64,000 nt of DNA from Zygaena filipendulae. Lineage: Eukaryota > Arthropoda > Insecta > Lepidoptera > Zygaenidae. Position numbers and translations under genes: made by a program. The number at the start of each line of letters is the position of its first letter. Within the stretch, counting starts at the first letter, position 1. Where the stretch lies: the NCBI GenBank assembly GCA_907165275.2, contig OU015661.1:813501-877500 (forward strand). Direction: 5' to 3'. The notes under the pieces were generated by a model. It did not search any database and was not told the DNA's origin. It worked only from the letters and a program-made list of their open reading frames with translations. Shown one piece after another: positions 10,975 to 21,172 of this stretch.

Positions 10975-11200
10975 GTGTGCGCGCCTCGCTAGACGACTCC
11001 TAGACTCGCTGACCCACTGCCCGTCGACCTTGCGTTTCTTATGTTATTATTCCGTCCTGCTTCCTCTCGTGCACTGCAACCACCCCTCTCCCTCATACGT
11101 GTAGACGCGTCTATTGATAGTTAAGACGGTGGTTTCAAGGACGCGGTGACGTCACATTCGAGTTTCCACCGCGCTGCAGGGTTGAGTGGGTTTTGGAAAT
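10975..11200. promoter_or_regulatory. CpG-rich unique island with CRE
   Basis: Repeat-free GC-rich block with a full TGACGTCA octamer at 11,147-11,154. No transcript or frame is identifiable. Regulatory inference only. Confidence 0.3.
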
Positions 11201-11704
11201 GGATTTGTGGACTGTTGTGCGCGGTTCTTGGAGGGTTAATTTAGAGAAATATTGTATACGATTGTAGCTATTTGAGTCTTGTTATTTAAATATGAAACAA
11301 TTTGAATGGATTAAATGAAAAAGTAGTAAGTAGGAGTTCTGGAGTGTATTCTAAAGTTAGTAATAGTAGAGCACGGATACTTAGTAATATACTACGTATA
11401 TGTCTAAGAAGTTTAAAAAATGTTTCAATATAATTTATTTTATGAAACTGGTCTCTGTACTTGAAATGCATACTTTTCTACAAAACATAACGATGCCAGT
11501 ACGCATTATTATCGTTATAGAGACGAACGACAGCCTCCAGATTTCCACAATTTTTGTATGTATGTCTGTTAAATGAAACTCGCTACGTAATTATATTATA
11601 CCAAAGGTATATATTATATCGTACAACAAAACAACTGAGTGATAAACTTCAAAGTTTTACAACTAAAGGCTTACAAACTGTAAAATCCATAAATCTGTAT
11701 ACAA

Positions 11705-12232
11705 AACTATATAATAATGAATCCCTATTTCCCTTGGTCACGGCATCACGCATGAACGGATGAACCAATTTCGATAATTCTTTTTTTTTGTTTTGTTTGT
11801 TATTATAAGGAAATGAAAGAAGTTTGGAGTTCTTACGGAAATTCCGAGACTTACGCGGGTGAATCTCCGAAACGGTAGGACCGATTTTGACGGGACCTTC
11901 ACTGCTGATTAGCTCATGTTATGAGGAGTAAAATAGGGTAGGTACTATGGAGTTCCTGCGGGAACGACGACCTGACTGGCGTTCCGGGTTCTATTCCCGG
12001 TGGGGGTGGACTTTGTGTGATGAACACAGGGTTCCACAATCCAGTCAGAGTGTATAGTATAATATATCTGTATGTAATTCTATGTACCTAGCATATACCA
12101 CGTTTGCTTGGTTTCCACGACACAAGCTGATAGTAGCTTATTTTGCGATCAAGTAGCTCTGTGTGTTGTGTAGTGGATTATTATTATTATTTATTACGAA
12201 ACTCACGCGGGTAAAGCCGCGGGGCACAGGTA
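11705..12232 (+). mobile_element. Helitron-like repeat split by a SINE
   Basis: The left half shares AATCCCTATTTCCCTTGGTC with the element at 41.5 kb and runs to GAGTTCCTGCGGGAAC (about 11,965). The right half resumes at 12,196 with ACTCACGCGGGTAAAGCCGC and ends CAGGTAG. The intervening SINE is a later insertion. Confidence 0.65.
11967..12195 (+). mobile_element. tRNA-like SINE
   Basis: B-box GGTTCTATTCC, then GGTGGGGGTGGACTTTGTGT, the AACACAGGGTTCC block, CCACGTTTGCTTGG and a terminal (ATT)n run. It matches the full copy at 29,708-29,977 and is nested in a Helitron. Confidence 0.75.
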
Positions 12233-12384
12233 GTATTAATAAAGAATACTGACCTTAAAATTTTTGCAATATCCGCTCACAATACCTTAAGTACTCATTA
12301 CGCGCACAATAGAAATCTTCTAATAGACGAGATAAAAATTTACATACAAGAACAGTCATTGTTACACATGAACGGGTCCGCCTG

Positions 12385-12660
12385 TCTATCTGTCAAGGCA
12401 GGTTTTCCCGCCCGACAAACAACTGAAATTCATAGTTCCCACTTGTTTCCGGTTCCGGGTCCGTCTAGACGCCATTGTAGACGGTCCCTCGACCCTTAAG
12501 GGTGGGGTCAGGGCAACAAGGGTCGGCTAGTTGACCGGTAGTTTGGACAAGGAACTTTTGTTTGTGTGACAAGCACAGATAGCACGATAAATTGGTCGTC
12601 GAGCAACCCTCATAAAAGTGAGTTATAATATTCTTCGTGCTTCGCCAAACTGTCCACCGC
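12385..12660. promoter_or_regulatory. GC-richer unique block
   Basis: Non-repeat block with a GGTTCCGGGTCCGTCTAGAC segment and GGGTGGGGTCAGGG. No defined motif set or frame. Low-confidence regulatory candidate. Confidence 0.15.
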
Positions 12661-12789
12661 TATATGGGACGCCAAAAACTGGCTTGTTATTTTAATGATG
12701 ATGGATTCACTATCCGATTTGTATATTAAGAAGAATAGCAAAATAAAAATATGAATAACATTTAAAAAAGTGTGCATTAAATACATATG

Positions 12790-12950
12790 TCTATTCTAAT
12801 ATTATAGTGGTAAGATAATTTTTTGTTTGTGACGATTTAAATCAAGAACTACTGGACCGATTTCAAAAAATCTTTCATCATTAGAAAGCTTAAATCCCTG
12901 AGTAACATAGGCTATAATATGGTAAACCTGAACTCCAAAATTAATTAGTA
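12790..12950 (+). mobile_element. Helitron-like repeat, subfamily B, 3' truncated
   Basis: TCTATTCTAATATTATAG start and the ACCGATTTCAAAAAATC block are present. The terminal hairpin and CTAG are missing. Confidence 0.6.
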
Positions 12951-13064
12951 TATTATATGATGTTACAAATTGATTCCTTTAATGGCCGACAATAATCTGT
13001 GAAATATTTGGCTTTATAGCATTTAATTCTTTAGTTTTAAACCCTCCAACGACTCCAATCTATT

Positions 13065-13242
13065 TAAATTAAAGCGAAAGGTCACACAATCACTGCCTTA
13101 GCACAAATTTTCGAAAACTACGCGATCCACGAGGTAATAAGTTACTCTAGCTGGTCAGGATTTTACGGAGTTCCCACGTGAACTCTCAAATAATCGCGGG
13201 CAAAACGGCTGTACTCGTAATATGAATACGCTACACAGCTAG
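13065..13242 (+). mobile_element. Helitron-like repeat, degenerate
   Basis: The 3' part shows CGCGGGCAAAACGGC and CTAG at 13,239-13,242 with a small insertion between hairpin and terminus. The 5' part is poorly conserved. Confidence 0.5.
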
Positions 13243-13258
13243 TTACTATTGTAATCCA

Positions 13259-13452
13259 CTAGTTGTTTCCCGCGGTTTTGCACGCGATAATTACTAAGTT
13301 CCCGCGGGAATTCGATAAAAAGTATCCTATTTGTATAAAAAATATCTTTATGACCAAATTTCACTCAATCAGTTCAGTAATTATTGCGTGATAGAGTAAC
13401 AAATAGCCCAACATCTAAACATACAAACTTATATATTTATAATATTATTAGG
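13259..13452 (-). mobile_element. Helitron-like repeat, subfamily A
   Basis: CTAG at 13,259, hairpin CCCGCGGTTTTGCACGCG, and 5' end TTTATAATATTATTAGGA near 13,450 on the minus strand. It faces the preceding element 3' end to 3' end. Confidence 0.7.
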
Positions 13453-13894
13453 ATATACATACGCCTCTCCCCTAACTCAGTTTGCCAATAGGATGGCATT
13501 ATATATATTATACCTACCCATTACGTGGTCGTTGACCCGTGTATAAAACATATTTAGAAAAAAAATATTTGGCAAATGTTCAGAGCGTTGCAGCCGTACA
13601 CTGCCCGCCATTGCAACTGCATCGCATGAAAAAAAGAACCACTTATTCCTTTTGACTAAAGTATCTATCTAGTATCTAGTGTTTTCGTAATAATTTTCAA
13701 TTGTCTCTCTTCATGTTACATACGTATAATTTTAATCTAAGGAAATAACTTAGCGGACTTTAAAACTCTTATAAAAGAAAACTTATAATTGGTCAAGATT
13801 TACTTTACTAAAAGTAACTCTGCTACCGGTGAATAATTTTCCACTGACAAATCATTAAAACCTAACTATAATTTAGATAACCGATATAATTATG

Positions 13895-14141
13895 TTTTTT
13901 CAATACTCATACTCGGAAAGTAGGGTTGAAGTTGCCTGAGAAGCGGGTTGAAAGTAACACTTTTCAGCCCTAGGGAGAATCGCTTTCAACTGACAGCTGG
14001 ATACTGCAGAAACACAAGTTTTTTTTTTTATGTCATAGGGGGCATACTTACTGGCCAGTAGCACACATAATGGTTGATTTATGTAAAATAAAATTCACTC
14101 ATTTTTTTCTTTAGCTAATTCCTATTTTTATTTTGACTTTT
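13895..14141 (+). repeat. 247-bp recent duplication, copy 1
   Basis: The block beginning near CAATACTCATACTCGGAAAG is repeated at 51,238-51,484 with about five substitutions and a T-run length change, i.e. roughly 98% identity, far above other repeats here. It includes CAGCCCTAGGGAGAATCGC. No terminal repeats or reading frame identify its class. Confidence 0.8.
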
Positions 14142-14765
14142 CTACTATTTCTGCCTTTCTCTTTATGTTTTTAAAATGATAGCATTTCTTTTACGCACTG
14201 AACGTTCAATCGTTTTATGAGTATAAATAAGCTAGCAACATGATTACTGGCCTAGAGTTTTCAAGCATGATATCGATTCTGACCAGTGGTGTTGACCACT
14301 CTAGAATTTTTTTTTTCCAATATTCATCTAGTGTCAGTGTCAGATTACGCTTTAGGTATATTCAAAGCGTAATCTCGCGAAGTACAAAACTTGTTCTAAA
14401 ATCTTACTAGTGGATAGGTACAGTATCCCCGAATCGTATAAGATACTTTTAATCGTGAAGCCACGGGCATCAAGTGGCGTGTACTGACTGGGCAAAAATT
14501 TTTATATCTTTACTTATGACATTTACTGTTGCTAATTTAGTTATCAAATAAAATATTGAATATTTGAATGATAAAATGCGTGTTTAGTTTGGCGACGAGT
14601 AGTATTGTATAGCGGGAGCACCTATTCGCGGCCAGCAGTGTATAGCGGCGGGCAAAGCTCCCGAAACGACGTAGGTATAGCTAAAACCGAGTCTACTGTT
14701 TATAATCAAAACGCAGCGCTTCCCAGATCGTTATAACTAAAACACATAGTATATTATATATTATA

Positions 14766-14959
14766 CTAGCTGTGCCCCGCGGTTTCAACAGCGGTAATTT
14801 CGGTGTTCTCGCGGGAATTCCGGGATAAAAGTACACTATGTCCTTCTCTGTACCCCTGACAATGTGCTTGCTAAATTTCATCCAAATCCGTTTAGCCGTT
14901 TTTGCGTGATTGAGTAACAAACATCCACACTTTCACATTTATAACATTACCTAGTAGGA
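14766..14959 (-). mobile_element. Helitron-like repeat, subfamily A
   Basis: CTAG at 14,766 and CCCGCGGTTTC..AGCGG hairpin. TTTAGCCGTTTTTGCGTGAT and the CATTTATAACATTA 5' part are intact. A 75-codon open frame here merely translates the repeat. Confidence 0.8.
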
Positions 14960-14983
14960 TAAGTAGCATTACATGTACTTACC

Positions 14984-15200
14984 AAAATTTTAGTTTTTAG
15001 TTCGTCTTGTAGATTAATAAAAAAATATCGTACACGTATTTTTTTATTTTTTTACGTTATCAAAAAATAACGGAGACACATTAAGTCGAAATGTCGCGTG
15101 ACCTCACGCCGTATTACAGTTTAAAGCACGTTGTGACGTCACCAGCCCCCGCTCCTAAACTTTCGATGCGCTTTATCAAAACGAAGAAGAAAAGGACTAC
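14984..15200 (+). repeat. CRE-bearing dispersed repeat, copy 1
   Basis: It shares the CGTCTTGTAGATTA-, ACACGTATTTTTT- and AAAAATAACGG-containing blocks, and the closing CTAAACTTT..TGC..CTTTATC, with 20,072-20,290. It contains TGACGTCA at 15,134-15,141. Class unknown; no terminal repeats seen. Confidence 0.7.
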
Positions 15201-15261
15201 GATCTGTCATGTGTACTTAACAAAATAAATTTCAGTCAATTATTATGCAAACGGCATTGAC

Positions 15262-15394
15262 ACCCCGATTGGCGCAGTAGGTCACTATGCCCACCCACTA
15301 AGAGGTACCGGGTTCGATTCCCGGTGGGGGTGGACTTTGTGTGAGGGTTCCACTATTCAGTCTGGCCGTATTCATATGTATATTTATACTATAA
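15262..15394 (+). mobile_element. tRNA-like SINE, 3' truncated
   Basis: TTGGCGCAGTAGGTCACTAT, then B-box GGTTCGATTCC and GGTGGGGGTGGACTTTGTGT. It ends within the AT-rich middle, where a Helitron 3' end begins. Confidence 0.75.
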
Positions 15395-15667
15395 CTAGCT
15401 GACCCCCGCGATTTCATCCGCGGTAATTTCGGAGTAGAAGTAGGTAGGTACTCTATGCCTTTCTATGCACCCCTGACAGTAGTTCACCGTGATTAGCTGT
15501 TCCCCGCATTAATTCCGGAGTTCCCGCGGAAATTCTGGGATAAAAACTATCCTATCTTTTAAGTTGGACCATATTATAAATGGTTGCAAAATTTTATCAA
15601 AATCCGTTCAGTAGTTTCGGAGTCCATCGCGGACAAACAACGTGACACATGATTTATATATATTAGA
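15395..15667 (-). mobile_element. Helitron-like repeat, subfamily D
   Basis: CTAG at 15,395, hairpin CCGCGATTTCATCCGCGG, TTTAAGTTGGACCATATT block and 5' end (minus strand) TCTAATATATATAAATC. A partial second 3' region lies inside (about 15,495). Confidence 0.75.
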
Positions 15668-15895
15668 CTAGCTGTCCCCCGCGATTTCATCCGCGGTAAT
15701 TTCGGAGTTCCCGCGGAGGTTGCGGGAAAAAAGTACTCTATGTCCCTCAGTTCCCGAGGGAATTCCGGGATAAAAACTATCCTATCTTTTAAGTTGGACC
15801 ATATTATGAATGGTTACAAAATTTAATCAAAATCCGTTGAGTAGTTTCGGAGTCCATCGCGGACAAACAACGTGACACGTGATTTATATATATTA
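15668..15895 (-). mobile_element. Helitron-like repeat, subfamily D, tandem copy
   Basis: CTAG at 15,668 directly abuts the 5' end of the preceding copy, giving a head-to-tail pair. The internal sequence differs by only a few bases from its neighbour. Confidence 0.75.
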
Positions 15896-15897
15896 AG

Positions 15898-16129
15898 ATA
15901 GATAAGCGATAGTATTTTAACCCACACTGGAGAAATTTTGAGTAAATCGTGTTTTAAAAGTAGGAGCACCATTTTGTGTCAACATTTTTTATGTTCAATA
16001 TTTAGTTACATATTTAAGCAATGTAATAAGGTAAACACACAATTAAAAAACGTTCCCTAACTCTCAATAAATCGTTCTGAATCAATAACTTAATTTTGTG
16101 GGTTAACATGTTATTGCTTATCTGCGTCC
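15898..16129 (+). mobile_element. MITE family 1
   Basis: The left terminal repeat is mutated (AGATAAGCGATAGTATTTTA) and lacks GGAC. The right terminus TTATTGCTTATCTGCGTCC is intact. The internal sequence matches 32,573-32,808 almost base for base. Confidence 0.8.
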
Positions 16130-16156
16130 GTATATTAATAGATAAGAGATATGTAG

Positions 16157-17066
16157 CAGTGGCGAAGGGTGAAATATCGAGAGAGGTAACTCGGAACAAA
16201 AAAAATGCTACCTAATCCAGGCGCGGGCACGCAGTCTTGAGTCCTTACTTTAAATACCTACTTAATTTCTACATAGTAAACTATCTACTTACCGGCGGAA
16301 TACCTAATTACAACGTACGTTTACGTACTAACTGCTTTCACTATCACTACAAACCACACAAATAAACAAAGTCCAACTACAATACAATACTAATCACTAT
16401 TTTACACCAAGAAATAAATTGTAATAGATGAAACTAACTAATAAATTCAAATACAAATTTAAGCATTTATGCAATGATGGTGAATAATGCAGGTGCATTA
16501 TGCAATTACCTACGTCAAATTGTCTGTCGTGTCAACAGTCAAAACAAATATCCGAGTCGTTACGAATTTCTACGAGCGATAGCGATGCAAGCATGTCGTA
16601 GACGGAGAATGAAAGCATGTATTCCTCCATCTCGCTCACGCGCACGCATTTTCTAATATTGTACCTATCAGTATAACTCGATTTTCGTCGGCTTGCCAGA
16701 GTTCTACTGGGGTTTGAAGTGACCTTGAGATGTGACGTCATTCATGACGTTTATTTGTATAGAAGTTTAACTGCCAAAAAGCCGATCGTGCCTGCGAGTT
16801 ACTAGCAAGTAGTACCACGTTGTTAAACGTTGAAAAGCAAGTATTGTTGACTTAATGTGTAGGCGTTTTGGAATGTTTTATTTTATTTATTTTTATTTAA
16901 TGTTTCTCTACTTTTAAAATGGTGTAAGCGTTATGTAATGATTGTCTTCTTTTAAAATAAAATTACTGATAATGCCATTTCTCAATTACGGTAGAGAGAG
17001 TAGTTACGTTCCAAACTTTTGAAGGGAAGCCGGTGGGAATCGGGTTATATGGTATCTTCGCCACTG
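16157..17066. mobile_element. Non-autonomous hAT element, copy 1 (910 bp)
   Basis: Terminal inverted repeat CAGTGGCGAAG.., flanked by an exact 8-bp target duplication ATATGTAG (16,149-16,156 and 17,067-17,074). An 8-bp duplication with a CAGTGGC-type terminus is diagnostic of hAT transposons. No transposase frame remains; open frames of 60-69 codons inside lack the hAT dimerisation or BED motifs. It carries TGACGTCA at 16,733. It is related to the 762-bp copy at 57,998. Confidence 0.9.
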
Positions 17067-17077
17067 ATATGTAGTAT

Positions 17078-17172
17078 ATACATTATACAACGTTTGCTTG
17101 GTTTCCAAGATACATTGCTTAGTGTGGGATCTAGTAGATCTGTGTGTTGTGAAGTGGATTATCACTATTAGC
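17078..17172 (+). mobile_element. tRNA-like SINE, 3' portion
   Basis: It matches the SINE end from ACGTTTGCTTGGTTTCC through GTGTTGTGAAGTGGATTAT. The tRNA-like head is missing. Confidence 0.65.
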
Positions 17173-17464
17173 GTATGTATGTACGGGTATAAAGGTACCA
17201 CTCAGGTACATAAAAAGAAATATATTCCGGTGTTCGTCTAAGAATGAAAATTGTATGTTACCCTTCGAGAAATTACCATCGGCGTTGATGCGAGCTTGTG
17301 CATTATTCAGCGGTGAAACTCCACACTGACAATGCCCTCACCGCACTTTTTTCTTGAATCCATTTAGAAAAATAAATTGAAAATGCAGAAGTTACACTAT
17401 AAGTCAATAATTAACAGTGAAAGATAAAAACGATTTGTCTGTAGAAATATGGTTTTGCAATCCA

Positions 17465-17642
17465 ATCCACAATAATATTAATAAGTAACTCAGTCTGTCT
17501 GTTAACTTGTCACGCCTTAACTACCCACCGATAAGCATGGAGTTTTACATACACGTTGTCAGGGATACATAAAAGAACATTAGCTACTTATTTTTCCGGA
17601 AATCCCGTGGGAACTCCCAAATTAACATGAGTGAAGCCAGAT
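17465..17642 (+). mobile_element. Helitron-like repeat, subfamily A, degenerate
   Basis: The AATAATATTAATAAGTAACT start, ACACGTTGTCAGGGATAC block and GGGAACTCCCAAATTAACAT are present. The terminal hairpin has decayed and CTAG is lost. Confidence 0.6.
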
Positions 17643-17834
17643 GACGATTCTACTTTTATTTAGAAGATAATTTTGATTCACCCTTGACCGAATATGACCG
17701 AGCGTAAGAATCTATAGATGTCTAAAAACAAATAGGTCACATTTCACTGTTATTTTTGGTATAATAACGTTGAAAATTTGTGCGATCGGCCCTCCGAGTT
17801 TTCATTATAACTCAGCATCTATAATAATTAGAAC

Positions 17835-18045
17835 TATAATAATAAGACGAGCGGAGTCGGGGTGCAATAGCTAACGGGCACAGATGTGTTTGGTTGTAGT
17901 CAGCGGGATGTAAGTAGATTCGTTAGGTATAATGGTAATGCGTCAGCGAGCGAGACCTTGGCTGGGTGTACTGCAATGAACCGGGCCTTGGTGCTCGACC
18001 CGACCCTGGCTGCGGCGCGGCGGCAGACGTATTAGATATTATGTG
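17835..18045. promoter_or_regulatory. CpG-rich unique island
   Basis: GCGGCGCGGCGGCAG near 18,010, AGCGAGCGAGACC and two GACC/GGCC-rich stretches in a repeat-free block. No frame or TATA box. Possible enhancer or promoter by composition. Confidence 0.25.
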
Positions 18046-18324
18046 CCGACTGAAATAGATTTGCATACTTAGGTATATGTACACATATGTGTGGGCGTCC
18101 ACGTAAAAAGGTACCAGTAGTGGCGTATTGAGTTAAAACTAGATTCGGTATCTAGAATAGTCAATTGATAGTAAGGATTGAAAAAATATTCAGTTTTTTT
18201 ACAGGCATTTGATGTTGAAACTTTGAATAAGCTTGATTTGGAAAAAGCATTTTAAAAGTTTGTGTGAAATAAAAAAAAACACTTCTACTTGCTTGTTACA
18301 TAGATTTTTATAAATTATTGTAGA

Positions 18325-18612
18325 CTAGTTATGCCTCGCGGTTTCACCCGCGCGAAAAGTTTTTATACAACAACTTTTTTTCCTGACATTTGATTTCAAT
18401 GAAACAAAGCCTATATGTAGCTCCAGGCTAAGCTTAATCTACCTGTAAAAACCGCATGACAATCCGTTCAGTAGATTCGGAGATTATCGCGAACAGACAG
18501 ACAGACAGAAAAGATTTTTAAAAACCCTTTTTTGAGGTTCGTGTATGTCAGTTTTTGTTAAAAATATTTCATGTACAGAATCGCGGATTCTACTCTTTTA
18601 TTATAGTAATAG
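18325..18612 (-). mobile_element. Helitron-like repeat, subfamily C, with proven empty site
   Basis: On the minus strand it starts TCTATTACTATAATAAAAGA and ends with the CGCGCGGGTGAAACCGCG hairpin and CTAG. The paralog near 24,760 reads GTAGA|TTGAGA uninterrupted, so insertion was between A and T, exactly as Helitrons insert, with no target duplication. Confidence 0.9.
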
Positions 18613-18653
18613 ATTGAGATATATGAAATTGGAGAAAATTGAGCATTTATTAA

Positions 18654-19688
18654 CACGTTTACTGCGGCAAGTAAAATCATAATACTTCATCTAGTGCGGC
18701 GGCGGGCCAAAATGCGCCCCCAATGATGTTTCCGCCAGTGCGTGAGTGGTCGATCTAGACCCACCAGCACTAGGATAGATTAAATTGCTATAACTTTGTG
18801 GAAACATAATGTATACATTTTTTTTTTATATTGTTAGAATGATCTTGAACCCAACGTTCATAGGTTTGATTCGCCCCGGGATCTGCCAAACAAGAAATGA
18901 GAAATAAAGCAGGAAAAGCGGCAGGCCGATATCGACCTGAACCGCACTAGAAAGTATTTTTAGTAGTGACGGGACAGAGAAAAATAAGGGGATATCGAAA
19001 ATAAAGCAGAATTATCGTAAAAGAACTGTAAAATGTTTTTATTTACTTATGCCTATCTTGGAAACATGTTACGCAAAGGTTTTGGTTGCATTTCCTGCAA
19101 TATTTCTTTATTTTCTTTACTTTTTTTTTGCTTCGGTACTATTAAAGATTTTCCGCAGTCTGTCGTAGCACCCTGCACAATTTTCCGTGCACATTTGTTT
19201 CCAAATCCTTTTTAGTTTTCTTAGTGGAAAATATTTCTTCACTGCTGTCACTATCACTGTCAATAACTGCAGGGCGAATTATTTTCCAAAATTTGTATTT
19301 TTCTTTTATTGCTTGCCATTGTTGATAATATCGGACGCTACGACAGAGCTGTTAGATAGCACAACACTAACTGGCGGGGCGCGCGCTCTGTGCGGTATCG
19401 GGTCGCCAGCTGCCTGGTGGGAGGGCGGGCCGAAATAGGCCCACTGCCGCACTCGCGGATGTTTTTTCACCGTCAGTGCGTGGTAGGTCAATAAAAGCCT
19501 GCCGTTATGTTTTGATGGGGAACAACTACGGCATTTACCGCAAGATGAAATATATATTTGTCTCTGTCGAATTTTTACAAACACCTGAGATAATCGTTTC
19601 GCACAAGCGAGAGGGACATAGTTTTCTTCGTCCGCACCAGTTCAAGTACCGCGGCAGGCCGATATCGGCCTGTTACGCAGTAAACGTG
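18654..19688. mobile_element. piggyBac-family element (1.04 kb, internally deleted)
   Basis: Flanked by TTAA on both sides (18,650-18,653 and 19,689-19,692) with 13-bp perfect terminal repeats CACGTTTACTGCG. Subterminal GCAGGCCGATATCG motifs occur near both ends (about 18,921 and 19,653). The paralog at 24.7 kb has a single TTAA at the same place. It encodes a damaged piggyBac C-terminal segment on the minus strand. Non-autonomous now. Confidence 0.9.
19043..19343 (-). pseudogene. piggyBac-type transposase C-terminal remnant
   Basis: Reading minus strand, an acidic run (DSDSDSSEE) is followed by MCTENCAGCYDRLRKIF. After a one-base shift in an A9 run near 19,121-19,129 comes YCRKCNQNLCVTCFQDRHK and a stop at 19,043-19,045. 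The spaced C..C, YC.KC, LC..CF and final H pattern is that of the cysteine-rich C-terminal domain of piggyBac-like transposases. The catalytic DDD core is absent, so it cannot encode active transposase. Confidence 0.75.
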
Positions 19689-19869
19689 TTAATAATAATC
19701 AATATTATTAAAATCGCGGATGCAATCTTTTCACCCAACTTTACAAAACTGCTTAGGTATATCTCGAAAACTAAATGCCGAGAACTGGTACCTTTCTTTC
19801 AGCTTGGACGCCCACATAATATAGTTTTACGAACATAATTATAAATGTATGTCATTTTCTGCGTGTACT

Positions 19870-20060
19870 AAACTATCACTAGGTATATATTATAAAACAA
19901 AGTTTTCCGGCGCATCTGTCTGTTCGCGATAAACTCAAAAACCATCTGAATGGATTTTCATGCGGTTTTCACTAATAGGTAGAGCGATTCATGACAAAGG
20001 TTTAGGCATATTATAATTTGTCAATGTTTTATGTGAATTGGTTGAAATATAACGATAATG
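19870..20060 (+). mobile_element. Helitron-like repeat, subfamily E, 3' truncated
   Basis: ATATTATAAAACAAAGTTTTC start and the GGATTTTCATGCGGTTTTC and TTTATGTGAATTGG blocks. The 3' hairpin is missing and a CRE-bearing repeat begins just after. Confidence 0.65.
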
Positions 20061-20071
20061 GGCATGTTGAC

Positions 20072-20290
20072 AAATTTTTATTTTTTAGTCCGTCTTGTAG
20101 ATTATTAAAAAATATTGGACACGTATTTTTTCTTTTTTTACGTAATAAAAAAATAACGGCGATATATTGAGTTGAAATTTCGCGTGACGTCACTATTCGA
20201 CAGTTTGTATGGCGGTTTTAGCGGTTAGTGACGTCACGACCCCCTCACCCTAAACTTTAATGCCCTTTATCTCTGTATAATTTAAATTTA
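20072..20290 (+). repeat. CRE-bearing dispersed repeat, copy 2
   Basis: Homologous to 14,984-15,200. It holds two TGACGTCA octamers (20,185 and 20,229) 44 bp apart, one of which corresponds to that in copy 1. Confidence 0.7.
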
Positions 20291-20379
20291 TTTTAAAAAG
20301 CAAAAAAAAAGGTGTCTATTGTTTTTTTGTTTTCTAACTGACGGACTAATTAGAATTTTGATTTTCAAAAGTAGTCAAC

Positions 20380-20850
20380 ATCCCCATTGTTGGAAGTGTC
20401 GGATAAAACTGATCTTCATGAAATTTTGCATGCACGTTGTCAAGGGTACAGACTACAGAGAAGTATATACGGTACTTTTACTGTACTTGTTGTTTACTTT
20501 TACTGTACTTGTACTTGTTATTTTATTTTATTTTTTGTTTAGTTTTATAGTTCATTTTTTATTGTAATTTTGATTTTATAGTTTATTTTTTACTTTTATT
20601 TTTATTTATTTTTTACCGCGGTTCCGGCTGAAAACCAGCGCTGCCTCACACTGTTAAGTGTGTGAGATAGTATTATGCTGAGCCGGGACCATTTTGTCAA
20701 CATTTTTGTATTGTCGCAGTTGTAAGTATATTATGTGTTGTTTGACAAATAAATTTAGTTTCTTTCTTTCTTTCTTCTTTCTTCTTTTATGCAGGAACAT
20801 TCACGGGAACTCCGAAATTAACGCTGGTGAAATCACAGGGAAATGGCTAG
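20380..20850 (+). mobile_element. Helitron-like repeat split by LINE tail
   Basis: The left part includes CATGAAATTTTGCATGCACG and GTTGTCAAGGGTACAG. The right part resumes near 20,790 with GGAACATTCACGGGAACTCC and ends CTAG at 20,847-20,850. The next Helitron begins within nine bases. Confidence 0.65.
20480..20790 (+). repeat. Non-LTR retrotransposon 3' tail
   Basis: CTGAAAACCAGCGCTGCC, GTGTGTGAGATAG and TTATGCTGAGCCGGGACC blocks, then ACAAATAAA and a (TTTC)n terminal run. This is the plus-strand counterpart of the tail at 4,555-4,745. It interrupts a Helitron. Confidence 0.65.
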
Positions 20851-20858
20851 TCTATCTA

Positions 20859-21172
20859 TCTATACTATAATAAAAGAGTAGAATCCGCGATTCTGTACAT
20901 TGAATATTTTTACCTAAAATTGAAAGGGACGATAAACGAAGAGTAACCAACCACAAAAAAGGGATTTAAAAATCTTTTCTGTCTGTCTGTCTGTCTGTTT
21001 GCGTCTGTTTGCGATAATCTCTGAATCTACTGAACGGATTGTCACCCGGTTTTCACTGTAGATTAATCTTATCCTGGAGCTACATATAGGCTTTGTTTCA
21101 TTGAAATCGGACGTCGGGAAAAAAAGTTGTTGTATAAAAACCTTTCGCGCGGGTGAGCGCGGGCACAGCTAG
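20859..21172 (+). mobile_element. Helitron-like repeat, subfamily C
   Basis: TCTATACTATAATAAAAGAG start, (GTCT)n internal microsatellite, CGCGCGGGTGAGCGCGGGC hairpin and CTAG at 21,169-21,172. Same subfamily as 18,325-18,612 and 31,012-31,324. Confidence 0.85.

Larger units (their letters stand above)
18090..19816. mobile_element. Terminal-inverted-repeat element carrying two nested transposons
   Basis: TGTGGGCGTCCA (18,090-18,101) is exactly inverted at 19,805-19,816, and GGTACCAG lies just inside both ends. Removing the nested Helitron and piggyBac relative leaves only ~400 bp of host element. The truncated inverted paralog at 24,710-25,011 lacks both insertions. The superfamily cannot be fixed; TA-rich flanks are compatible with a TA target but not proven. 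Confidence 0.8.

Noticed and set aside
19033..19584. Open frames of 60-120 codons on both strands
   Set aside because: They lie inside the piggyBac element in frames other than the recognisable transposase remnant.
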